This document shows positions 44,443-52,708 of a stretch of DNA of 64,000 bases, piece after piece. Each line of letters opens with the position of its first letter. Position 1 is the stretch's first letter. The stretch lies in contig NZ_CP127162.1 of the NCBI RefSeq assembly GCF_030263935.1, forward strand, positions 4,492,001-4,556,000. The letters run 5' to 3'. The notes beneath the pieces are model-generated. The model saw only the letters and a program-made list of their open reading frames with translations. It ran no database searches and had not been told where the DNA came from. This stretch comes from Paenibacillus polygoni (GTDB taxonomy: Bacteria > Bacillota > Bacilli > Paenibacillales > Paenibacillaceae). The translations under genes were made by a program, and so were the position numbers.

Positions 44443-44460
44443 TCTGTGAAATTTCACAGA
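44443..44460. repeat. Perfect 18-base palindrome in the S-layer gene leader
   Basis: TCTGTGAAATTTCACAGA, self-complementary over its entire length, in the untranslated leader about 60 bases before the first start. It could be an mRNA-stabilising hairpin or an operator. Confidence 0.6.
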
Positions 44461-44521
44461 AACTTGTAAATTAAGCCAAGTATAAAGAAATATAGATTAG
44501 TTACCTAATCCTACCTCCCGT

Positions 44522-44550
44522 ATTATACATTGTGGTAATTAAGCCGTAAA
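44522..44550 (-). promoter_or_regulatory. Sigma-A promoter of the S-layer gene
   Basis: Minus-strand -35 TTTACG (44545-44550), 17-base spacer, and perfect -10 TATAAT (44522-44527). It gives a leader of about 125 bases before the upstream start. The rest of 44,551-44,840 is very AT-rich, without ORF; further promoters there are possible, as is usual for S-layer genes. Confidence 0.7.
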
Positions 44551-44840
44551 GGAATATTTTCTAATTAATAGACAATTTTCTCCATTAATCTCAATTTTCT
44601 TCCTCATTGTTTTCGGCTATACATCTTAAACGCAGTAGTTTCAAAAAAGTTGCGACTTCTACAAAAAAATTTTCTTTAATTTTAAAAAAGTGGAAACCAA
44701 GCTTTATATTTGAATGCATACAGCTTATAACAAGGGTTTAGTACATGTTTTGAACTATACAATACATAACCATAATTTTCTATTTTATACCATTCAAAAT
44801 CAACTTTTTAAAAAATTCTTCTTTTCTCAGAAAACAGAAC

Positions 44841-44867
44841 AAAAAAAAAGACACCTCTTGGGTATCT
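44841..44867 (-). terminator. Terminator of the 113-residue ORF
   Basis: Seven-base minus-strand stem AGATACC/GGTGTCT (44867-44861 with 44855-44849) followed by eight T, 15 bases beyond the gene. Confidence 0.72.
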
Positions 44868-44881
44868 TCTTCGTTTCCTTA

Positions 44882-45223
44882 TTACTTAATCTTCATTGCC
44901 AGATCAATAATACGAGCCCGCATCTGAGGATCGGTATTCAAGTTCGCATACATTTGTTCGATGGGCTCTTTATTCTCTTTATATGTCTTCTCATGCTTAA
45001 TCGTTACATGGGACCAATCAATAAGTTCATTCTCGGAAGCAACCAAATTATTATATGCATCGTGGAAACCTGTCTTCATCACAAGCTCTTCCATAACTTC
45101 TTGCGTGATTTCTCTAGTTTTCTTCGTTTTCTCAATTTCCATTTCTAGAATAGCAGCTTGTTTTTCAAATTGTGTCTTTGTTTTCATGTAGCCAAGTTGT
45201 GCCTTTGAATAGATCGGTTTCAT
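44882..45223 (-). CDS. Hypothetical helical protein between two SLH genes
   Basis: 113 residues, highly charged and predicted almost entirely helical; residues about 14-50 look coiled-coil (FEKQAAILEMEIEKTKKTRE). No signal peptide, membrane segment or known motif. Own promoter and terminator. Not recognised. Cytosolic location next to S-layer genes gives no firm functional hint. Confidence 0.6.
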   Translation of the reverse strand: MKPIYSKAQLGYMKTKTQFEKQAAILEMEIEKTKKTREITQEVMEELVMKTGFHDAYNNLVASENELIDWSHVTIKHEKTYKENKEPIEQMYANLNTDPQMRARIIDLAMKIK

Positions 45224-45263
45224 TATATTAATTCACCCTTTAGAAAAATGTGTATTTTCCGTT

Positions 45264-45292
45264 ATTGTATCTCATAATCTATTAAATTACAA
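45264..45292 (-). promoter_or_regulatory. Sigma-A-like promoter of the 113-residue ORF
   Basis: Minus-strand -35 TTGTAA (45287-45292), 17-base spacer, and -10 TACAAT (45264-45269), about 40 bases before the start codon. Confidence 0.6.
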
Positions 45293-45315
45293 AATCTATT
45301 CTTTAAACCTACCAT

Positions 45316-45360
45316 TGGAAAAGCCAGATAATGCATGTAACAACAGCATCATCTGGCTTT
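45316..45360 (-). terminator. Terminator of the large SLH protein gene
   Basis: Minus-strand stem AAAGCCAGAT...ATCTGGCTTT (45360-45351 with 45329-45320), extended by ATGC/GCAT inside, then TTTT. About ten bases after the stop. Confidence 0.8.
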
Positions 45361-45369
45361 CTAGAACAA

Positions 45370-48300
45370 CTAACTTAAGTTAGCAGGAAATACTTTCGCA
45401 TATTTTTTCAGAAGCTCTACTGCAATTTTCGCTGCTTCTGCACGAGTAAGGTTCGCATCTGGATTAAACATATACTGTACTTTAGATTGACCGCTAATTG
45501 TTGTTGGCGCACCCACCATAATTTTAGCTTTAGATACAGCTAAAACTGCAGGTCTGGCATAATTATCAATTCGCCCTGAATCGATAAACGACTTCGCGAG
45601 AGTCTCAGCCAGTTTTGTGTCATTTGCAGCCAATTTTAGATTTGTAGCTCTCGCAATCATCATCGCTGCCTGTTCTCTCGTAAGAGGTGAATTTGGAGAG
45701 AATATACCATCACTTATCCCAGTAATAATTCCGGCTCTTGCTGCCGTCTCAATATATTTATAATCCCACACTGCAGTCGAAGAATTTAAGTATACATCGG
45801 TAAACGTCAGTTTACCCGAATAACTTAAAGGCAGATTTAATCCTTTGACAAGCAAAGTCGCAAATTCCCCACGAGTGGTTTGATCCTGGGCTCCAAACTG
45901 TTCAAACGTCAAATTCTCCATGTATCCCTTGGCATACATTGCATTCAATATATTCCGAGCCCATGAGTGATTTGTAATATCTGAATAGCTTTTGCTGAGC
46001 TTCATTACTTTGTAGTATCCAAACTCATCGAACGGTACTGTAATTGTATGCTTCTTGGTGTCTACTACTCCACCGATCCGTTCCCATTTTGGTCTGGAAT
46101 CACCTGTCAAGCTTTTCTCTTCTTGAGTAATAGGTACATAACGGTATACCGCAATAGTTGAACCAACCTCATCTACTACGCTGGTATTATAACTTAGTGT
46201 GAGACTACCTCTTTGGCTAGGTGTAATTTTACGTTCATTTTTGATGTTATTAAACATTCCTGCTACAGAATAAGGCGTAATCCCATTGGATGATTGAATG
46301 TTTGTCCCTTCAACTTCCCCTAGTCCTCCGCTAATCCAATAGACGTTAGAAATCAATGAAAAGTTTCTAGACTTATCTGTTGATTGGAAATTCAAAAGAT
46401 CTTCACTAGTTACGTTAATAACCGGATAGCTTGAAGAGTTCGTATCATTACTTGGACCCGGGAGTTTAACGATCTGACCATAGTCATTTCTTCGTTCTAC
46501 AATCCCATTCTCCGGGTTAGCAATACCAAATAAGATTTTTGTGTCAGGATAAAATTTAGTTATTCCTAAATCTGTTTCTGACTTTAAGATCGTTCCTTTT
46601 GGGAAAGATAACTCCACTGACTTATTAAAAACGCTGTATTTGTTTGCCGTCTTAGCTGGCATATACTGTGAATCGACGCCCACCGCACCGGCATAATAAA
46701 TATTAATTGTCTCGGTATAACTTGTTTCGCCAGTAGAAATTACTACTTTAATGCTGTTGTTCTTATCCTGTTTCAATCCTACATAATCTAGTACATAACG
46801 GCTTTCCCCTAACTCAGGGTTTAATACAGCGGGTTCTTTATCTATAACCACCGAGGTAGCGCCTGGAGCATATATATCAAAATGTATAAAGTTTTTGTTC
46901 ACTACATACTTACCATCTACGGTCGGTTTTGGAGCATAAATATCATAGGGTTTCACTTCACTAATAATAGTTAAATTCTCTGAACTATAAGAACCTGTAT
47001 TTTTATAGACGTTCAAATTGTAGCTATAAGTTCCGGGATTCGATACATTAAAACCTTGAACTCGAATAACAAAATCTTCCTCACTACCATAGATTTCATA
47101 GGTATATGTCTGCCCATTGTACGTGAAGGATTTTGGATTATTATCCGTTGATGCTATTGTAGTCGGAGCAATAATCTGTTTGGTTCCCTCTAATAATTCA
47201 AACTTAGAAGCACCACTTCCTCGGAAAATCAGGTTATACTGTTTAGCTACTGTTTTATACGTGTTTTCTCCTTGGTAATCAAACTCAGGTGAAGCATCGA
47301 AGAAACTTTCCACTTCTGTTGGTTCTGTCGGAAATTTTTTATTTCCGACCTTAGCAGGAATAAAATTTTTAATATTCGGTTGATTTTCATCTATGATATA
47401 GATAATTAGCTCAGTAATATACGTATCACCATTACCTTTTAGTACGATACGGTTTTCACCATAAACAAGTACCTTAGCAAAATTAGAATCAGTGCTGTTG
47501 CTATCCTGCATTGATAAAGGTATTGAGAACTGCCCATCTGTTATGGAAACCCATTTTTGATCTGTTGATCTTACCTGAACACCATTAACATATAAACTTC
47601 CATTGATTTTTCCATCCACTATAGGGAAATTCATGTATTGACCCTTAAGGTAAACTTCTATTTTATCTGTATCGTTTGCGTTAACAGGTACAATCTGTCC
47701 GTTCGTATGGCTGCTAACATGGATACCTATTTTAGATACAGAATTAATTTTGACTTGTACATTTTTACTATTCGAGCCATAGTTAAAACTTACATTTTGA
47801 GCTCCGCTCTTAAATTCACTAACTTTATAGATATATTGATATTTATCCGTCACTTTTCCTACATAACTAACGTTAACTTTTCCTGTTGGGATGTAATTTG
47901 CTGCTAATATTGCTTCCTTAATATCATTTCTCGTTTCTACTAGAATATAAAAAGAGCTTCCACTAACCTCTGAATTATTCAAAGTTTTTGCCCCTTCAAC
48001 AGCACTTGCTAAATACTCTTCCTCTTTTACCATATTCGCTTTAGGGTTAAAACTTGAAGGAAGCAACTGAAGGTTGTTGATAATAATTTGATCTTGCGCA
48101 TAATTAAATTTCAGTGTTCGGCTGGAGGTTGAACTAGGTGTGGAATCTTTAGGATATTTTACATCTACATCAAATTGAACTTGATCAATCTGTGGAAAAC
48201 TAAAGTTATTAATTACCAAATTAATCATTCGATAACTTGGTACTATACCAGCAGTTCCTTGAAATACTTCTTCGGCACCCGGTTTAGATCCGATACTTCC

Positions 48301-49350
48301 ATCGTTGTTCATATTCAAAAAGGTAACGTCACTATCACTATTAAGATTAATTTCACTAGTCTGATCACCAATTGAAATCGCAAGTGTACCATTATCTTTA
48401 AACGATTTTCCATCAGCGTCTTCCAGCAAGAATTGCATATAAAGCTTCCCTGAAGCTTCCTTTAATGTCCAAGTAGGATCATTCCCCAGCAAATCAATTC
48501 GGTTATCGCCCTTTTTATCGCCAAGATGAGCAGAAATAATACTGTTGCCCTCTTCATAGTAATACAATTGATATGGCATATTCACCGTACTGGTACCATC
48601 AGTCACTTTAATAACCAAGTTATTTAATCCTGACTTAAGATTCATTTCCGCAGAGTAGAATGTACCATCCTGTAAAAGAGTAGAAGGCAGAGCTGAACCG
48701 TTATTTAAAGTAAACTGTACTTTCGTTGCATTGGCTACTTTACCTTCTATTGTAATGGTTTTATTAGGCACAACTACAGTTGCTCCCTCGTTCAGGGTAA
48801 TCGAGTTATAGCCTGTTAGTATATTTACATTTTTAATATAAGTCGTTGGTTTAAAATACACATAGAAACTTTCGTATTTTGAATTACTTCCTGTTACCCC
48901 GGAATTGTCACCTTGTATACCGCTAAAAGTGATCTTATTCATTCCTGAATGTAACTGTACATTGGCAACAAACTTATTGTCCGGTGACTCAGAGTCACGT
49001 TGGATGGAACCCGTATTCACCTGATTGGCTACTTCTGTCCAACCGGAATTTTCTTTTTCTTGAGTCATTCCTTGTACTTCTACACGCATCGTCGAACCTA
49101 CTATTCTTAGGTAAGAACCTTTAATTTCAAAGTTAGACTCTGTTACTTGAAGTGCATCGCTAACTTTGAGTAGATCCGAATCAGTTGTACCAAGTCCCTT
49201 ACCATGAGTTGCTTTCAGTGTAGGATCATCTGGGAAGAAGTAGGTTGGTAACACTGCTGCCTCCGCCCTACTTACCAAACCTGGTGGAAATAATGAAATA
49301 ACTAATGAGACTAACAGCAGCCATACCATCGGCCGTTTGATGCGCTGCAT
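45370..49350 (-). CDS. Large surface protein with three C-terminal SLH domains
   Basis: 1326 residues. Signal peptide MQRIKRPMVWLLLVSLVISL... is cleaved near SRAEAA (about residue 32). About 1,080 residues of beta-rich, Ig-like repeats follow (patterns such as NNLVIKVTDGTSTV and NRIVLKGNGDTYI). Three intact SLH domains lie at about 1120-1320, with motifs TTRGEFATLLV, LTREQAAMMIA and LTRAEAAKIAV. It probably anchors to the pyruvylated secondary wall polymer. The role of the long ectodomain is unknown. ATG 49350 follows AAAGGAG. A promoter must lie in the 70 bases between the tagO terminator and this start; TCCGATAT near 49,413 is the only notable element. Confidence 0.85.
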   Translation of the reverse strand: MQRIKRPMVWLLLVSLVISLFPPGLVSRAEAAVLPTYFFPDDPTLKATHGKGLGTTDSDLLKVSDALQVTESNFEIKGSYLRIVGSTMRVEVQGMTQEKENSGWTEVANQVNTGSIQRDSESPDNKFVANVQLHSGMNKITFSGIQGDNSGVTGSNSKYESFYVYFKPTTYIKNVNILTGYNSITLNEGATVVVPNKTITIEGKVANATKVQFTLNNGSALPSTLLQDGTFYSAEMNLKSGLNNLVIKVTDGTSTVNMPYQLYYYEEGNSIISAHLGDKKGDNRIDLLGNDPTWTLKEASGKLYMQFLLEDADGKSFKDNGTLAISIGDQTSEINLNSDSDVTFLNMNNDGSIGSKPGAEEVFQGTAGIVPSYRMINLVINNFSFPQIDQVQFDVDVKYPKDSTPSSTSSRTLKFNYAQDQIIINNLQLLPSSFNPKANMVKEEEYLASAVEGAKTLNNSEVSGSSFYILVETRNDIKEAILAANYIPTGKVNVSYVGKVTDKYQYIYKVSEFKSGAQNVSFNYGSNSKNVQVKINSVSKIGIHVSSHTNGQIVPVNANDTDKIEVYLKGQYMNFPIVDGKINGSLYVNGVQVRSTDQKWVSITDGQFSIPLSMQDSNSTDSNFAKVLVYGENRIVLKGNGDTYITELIIYIIDENQPNIKNFIPAKVGNKKFPTEPTEVESFFDASPEFDYQGENTYKTVAKQYNLIFRGSGASKFELLEGTKQIIAPTTIASTDNNPKSFTYNGQTYTYEIYGSEEDFVIRVQGFNVSNPGTYSYNLNVYKNTGSYSSENLTIISEVKPYDIYAPKPTVDGKYVVNKNFIHFDIYAPGATSVVIDKEPAVLNPELGESRYVLDYVGLKQDKNNSIKVVISTGETSYTETINIYYAGAVGVDSQYMPAKTANKYSVFNKSVELSFPKGTILKSETDLGITKFYPDTKILFGIANPENGIVERRNDYGQIVKLPGPSNDTNSSSYPVINVTSEDLLNFQSTDKSRNFSLISNVYWISGGLGEVEGTNIQSSNGITPYSVAGMFNNIKNERKITPSQRGSLTLSYNTSVVDEVGSTIAVYRYVPITQEEKSLTGDSRPKWERIGGVVDTKKHTITVPFDEFGYYKVMKLSKSYSDITNHSWARNILNAMYAKGYMENLTFEQFGAQDQTTRGEFATLLVKGLNLPLSYSGKLTFTDVYLNSSTAVWDYKYIETAARAGIITGISDGIFSPNSPLTREQAAMMIARATNLKLAANDTKLAETLAKSFIDSGRIDNYARPAVLAVSKAKIMVGAPTTISGQSKVQYMFNPDANLTRAEAAKIAVELLKKYAKVFPANLS

Positions 49351-49419
49351 AAAATCGCTCCTTTATTTTTAATTACCTTCTATATCGGACAGCTATGTAG
49401 AAATATGAACCCAAAAACA

Positions 49420-49455
49420 TAAAAAAACCTTATTCCCGTTAAAGAGAATAAGGTT
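49420..49455 (-). terminator. Terminator of the tagO wall-polymer operon
   Basis: Ten-base minus-strand stem AACCTTATTC (49455-49446) / GAATAAGGTT (49435-49426), ten-base loop, then a T run. Confidence 0.88.
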
Positions 49456-49511
49456 TATGAAATATTGAAAAATAAGATAATAGCAGTTTCATAGTATAAC
49501 ACGAGTATCTA

Positions 49512-50675
49512 TTATGACTTTGTTTTTGCCTCTGCTGCTTTCATTCGAAGCTTGTGAAAGAAATTCAGAACCGGACGTTTTGTCTTATCAATCAGACCAA
49601 TGACTTCTGCCCCAATCTGCAGGAAGAACATCATCACACAGATCACCACAAAGGTTACCCAGTTGGCCTCATGAATTGCAGCAGCGGACTGGATGACAGC
49701 CAGCACTCCGAAAAATGCAGCAATTCCGTAAATAATCAGTACAGTCTGACGATGACTGAACCCAAGATCACGCAAGCGATGATGCAAGTGACCTTTATCC
49801 GGTGCAAAGATCGGTTTCTTATTAAGGAAACGACGAATGATCGCAAACAGTGTATCCGAGAGCGGAACCGCAATAATAATCAGCGGTGTAATCAAGGTTA
49901 CGACTGCAATTTGTTTAAATCCAAGCAGAGATAACATGGCAAGGCTGAATCCGAGGAACAGCGACCCTGTATCTCCCATAAAGATTTTCGCAGGGTGAAA
50001 GTTAAAGAACAAGAATCCAATGATACTGCCGAGCAGAACCATGCAGACCATAGCCGTCACGATATTCCCCATGATTAAGGACATCACTGCAATCGTACCG
50101 ATCGCAATCGCAGATACACCTGCTGCAAGACCATCCAGTCCATCAATCAGGTTGATTGCATTGGTTACGCCCACAATCCAGAAGATCGTTACCGGAATGG
50201 AAATCCAGAGTTCCAGTGAAGAATATGCATCAACAAATGGAATATTAACAAAATCTATTCGAATATCAAAGGCAAATACCACTACACACGCCGTAATAAT
50301 CTGAGCTAAGAATTTAATTTTGGCCGATAACTGAAATTTATCATCCATGGCACCAATGAGGGCAATCATGGTTCCTCCAATGATGAAAGCATAGATGAAG
50401 CGGTTATCTCGAGCAGTAAAGTACTCCGAAACAAACGGAAGTAATGCCAGCAATGTGACCATAAAAGCAAGAAATATCCCGAGACCGCCAAGTCTTGGCA
50501 TAATCTTGGTGTGGACCTTACGTGCATCAGGCACGTCAACAGCTCCCACCTTTATCGCAAACTTCTTTACAAGCGGAGTAAGTAGAACCGCTAGTCCAAG
50601 AGCTACGATAAATCCCAAGATATAGAACATTAACATGTGCTCATTCGACCCCCAATTTATCAAAACTAACTCCAT
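49512..50675 (-). CDS. tagO: Undecaprenyl-phosphate GlcNAc-1-phosphate transferase (TagO/WecA family)
   Basis: 387-residue polytopic enzyme that starts wall-polymer synthesis by forming undecaprenyl-PP-GlcNAc. About 10-11 helices. Conserved DDxxQL-type motif ALIGAMDDKFQLSAKIKFLA, NLIDGLDGLAAG (nucleotide/metal-binding loop) and FLFFNFHPAKIFMGDTGSLF, then the cytoplasmic H-rich loop PIFAPDKGHLHHRLRDLG, typical of WecA/TagO rather than MraY. ATG 50675 follows GGGAG by eight bases. Last gene of the DUF5693-csaB-tagA-tagO operon. Confidence 0.93.
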   Translation of the reverse strand: MELVLINWGSNEHMLMFYILGFIVALGLAVLLTPLVKKFAIKVGAVDVPDARKVHTKIMPRLGGLGIFLAFMVTLLALLPFVSEYFTARDNRFIYAFIIGGTMIALIGAMDDKFQLSAKIKFLAQIITACVVVFAFDIRIDFVNIPFVDAYSSLELWISIPVTIFWIVGVTNAINLIDGLDGLAAGVSAIAIGTIAVMSLIMGNIVTAMVCMVLLGSIIGFLFFNFHPAKIFMGDTGSLFLGFSLAMLSLLGFKQIAVVTLITPLIIIAVPLSDTLFAIIRRFLNKKPIFAPDKGHLHHRLRDLGFSHRQTVLIIYGIAAFFGVLAVIQSAAAIHEANWVTFVVICVMMFFLQIGAEVIGLIDKTKRPVLNFFHKLRMKAAEAKTKS

Positions 50676-50754
50676 GCATTATACTCCCTAGATTCTTGAA
50701 TTACTATCCCTGTTTTCTAGAAAAAATCAAAGATTTTAGCAATTCTTCCTCCAT

Positions 50755-51531
50755 TTACACCGATTTTGTCACGTTTTCTTTTTCACGCACGACTTTCGCA
50801 ACAAACTGTGGTAGAGCCAGCATTCTTTTTGCCCGGGTCGGTTCACGCAGTAAACGATAGAACCATTCCGCTCGCATTTTTTGAAACAGAACGGGTGCTC
50901 TCTTTGATTTTCCTGAAATGACATCAAAACTGCCGCCGACGCCCATAACAAGAGGTACTCCTAATTTGTGTTTATGTTCACCGATCCACGGCTCTTGGTT
51001 ATTAACCGCACGTGCTACAAACAGTAGGTCTGGAGCAGCTTCCCTTATCTCAGCAATTACTTCATCGTCTTGATCCGAATCAAAAAAGCCATCGCGATAT
51101 CCACAGATCACGACACCAGGATACTGTTTTTGTAACCTGCTTGCTGTCTCTTGAATCACCTCAGGTGTAGAGCCTAGAAGGAATACTCTCCATCTATACG
51201 TTTCTCCAACCCGCATTAATTCATGTAGGAGATCAAAACCGGCCACTCGTTCCGCAACAGGGATACCGCAGTAGTTCGCTGCCCATACCACCCCTGTACC
51301 ATCCGGGACAACCAGCTCAGCCGATTTCATGACCTCCATGTACTTTGGATCTTCCAGCGCCGTCATCACCATAATTGGATTACCCGTGATAACTTGGTGG
51401 ATCTGCCCTGTACGAACGACTTCTTCAAGATAGGCTACCGTGTCATTCATATCCATGCGTGAAAACCGAATTCCAAAGATGGGCACGGTCGGTACAGACC
51501 TTGTCTGTACTTGCTCCATATGCTCATTCAT
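50755..51531 (-). CDS. tagA: TagA/WecG-family N-acetylmannosaminyltransferase
   Basis: 258 residues, WecB/TagA/CpsF family, which adds ManNAc to undecaprenyl-PP-GlcNAc and so makes the linkage disaccharide. ITGNPIMVM (48-56), catalytic Asp in VVPDGTGVVWA (Asp77), GFDLLHELM and the later RAVNNQEPWIGEHK are conserved. The C-terminal membrane-binding appendage ends near REPTRAKRML...REKENVTKSV. Shares the operon with csaB (seven bases apart), suggesting a pyruvylated SCWP rather than classic teichoic acid. Confidence 0.9.
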   Translation of the reverse strand: MNEHMEQVQTRSVPTVPIFGIRFSRMDMNDTVAYLEEVVRTGQIHQVITGNPIMVMTALEDPKYMEVMKSAELVVPDGTGVVWAANYCGIPVAERVAGFDLLHELMRVGETYRWRVFLLGSTPEVIQETASRLQKQYPGVVICGYRDGFFDSDQDDEVIAEIREAAPDLLFVARAVNNQEPWIGEHKHKLGVPLVMGVGGSFDVISGKSKRAPVLFQKMRAEWFYRLLREPTRAKRMLALPQFVAKVVREKENVTKSV

Positions 51532-51538
51532 GACTCAT

Positions 51539-52708
51539 TCATCCTTTGCCGCTTAGAAATTTTAAAATATGGACCGCAGGCTCCTGTGCTTGCTCTTTAA
51601 GCGAAGCAATTGCTTCTTCCCTCGTCGCAAGCCATTCCTCACGGTTCGTTAGAATCTTCTCAAGTTCCTCAGCCAGCTTGTCTGCTTGCAGCGAAGCTGT
51701 CGTGCCGATCGCTTGAGAATCCAGTCGATGAAGAAAAGCATCAATCTTCGGATCATACGATACACCAATCAGCGGTACACGCTGGGAAGCTGCATAGATC
51801 AAACTGTGTAATCTCATGCCGAGGACAAGTGCACAGCGAGACACTTCTAACAACATCATTTGCGGATCTGTTACATTTGAACAGATGCTTACTTTACTGC
51901 CTGTACCATGTAGAGGCCCTATTTGCTGCTTCACATACGTAGACGCTTCTTCATCAGAAGGCAAATGGAAGGGAAGCAGACGAATATGCACTTTATGTTT
52001 GGTAGCAAGCTGTTTGAGCCCTTCTGCGATCTGGTCCAGTTCATTACGATCCTTCTCCCAGAAACGCACAGAGACTCCAACCACCGGCAGCTCTTCTTCT
52101 TGTTCTGATTTCGGTGTGGTTCTTCTTGCACTTCCTCCTCCGTAAGATGCTTGTTGCACCTTCGTTAGTTCAGGAAGCGGAAGTCCCATAACAGGGTCAG
52201 GAACGATGTGTACATCGTTCCATCTTATTCCAAAGCCCTGAATTAACTTAGCTGATTCTTCATCACGAACCGAAATATATTCACAGTGTTTAAAAATACC
52301 GCGAATCATCGTTTTGAAAATGTCGCGTTTTACAGGCCCAATCCCCTGAGAATATATAAACGTTGGTTTTTTCATGTTCTGTGCGATTTTAATAACGCCA
52401 AGGTAATAAGGGATGGATTTCCAGCCTGTTGCATCTTGCAGCAAACTTCCTCCTCCGCTAATCAACCCATCACTTTCTTTGATGGCCCGGCGAACCTCGC
52501 CAAGTTTCATCCGATGTACAGCACGAACACCATACGTCTTCTGCGTCCACTCTGGGTCGCCTGAGAGAACGATCGGTTCTACCTGCACGTTTGTGCGCTG
52601 ACTTTCTGACTCCAGTGCAGTCAGTATCGATTTAAGAACAGCTTCATCTCCGCTGTTATGAAAACCATAATATCCTGAGATAACTATTTTCTTAGTAGTG
52701 GTGACCAT
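51539..52708 (-). CDS. csaB: Polysaccharide pyruvyl transferase CsaB
   Basis: 389 residues from ATG 52708 (MVTTTKKIVISGYYG), chosen because AAGGA lies 11 bases upstream; the GTG at 52738 would overlap the upstream gene further. CsaB adds ketal-pyruvate to a ManNAc residue of the wall polymer, creating the ligand for SLH domains. N-terminal GYYGFHNSGDEAVL and the later SGGGSLLQDATG and GMRLHSLIYAA (His/Arg in the active region) are family features. Overlaps the DUF5693 gene by 25 bases. Confidence 0.92.
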   Translation of the reverse strand: MVTTTKKIVISGYYGFHNSGDEAVLKSILTALESESQRTNVQVEPIVLSGDPEWTQKTYGVRAVHRMKLGEVRRAIKESDGLISGGGSLLQDATGWKSIPYYLGVIKIAQNMKKPTFIYSQGIGPVKRDIFKTMIRGIFKHCEYISVRDEESAKLIQGFGIRWNDVHIVPDPVMGLPLPELTKVQQASYGGGSARRTTPKSEQEEELPVVGVSVRFWEKDRNELDQIAEGLKQLATKHKVHIRLLPFHLPSDEEASTYVKQQIGPLHGTGSKVSICSNVTDPQMMLLEVSRCALVLGMRLHSLIYAASQRVPLIGVSYDPKIDAFLHRLDSQAIGTTASLQADKLAEELEKILTNREEWLATREEAIASLKEQAQEPAVHILKFLSGKG

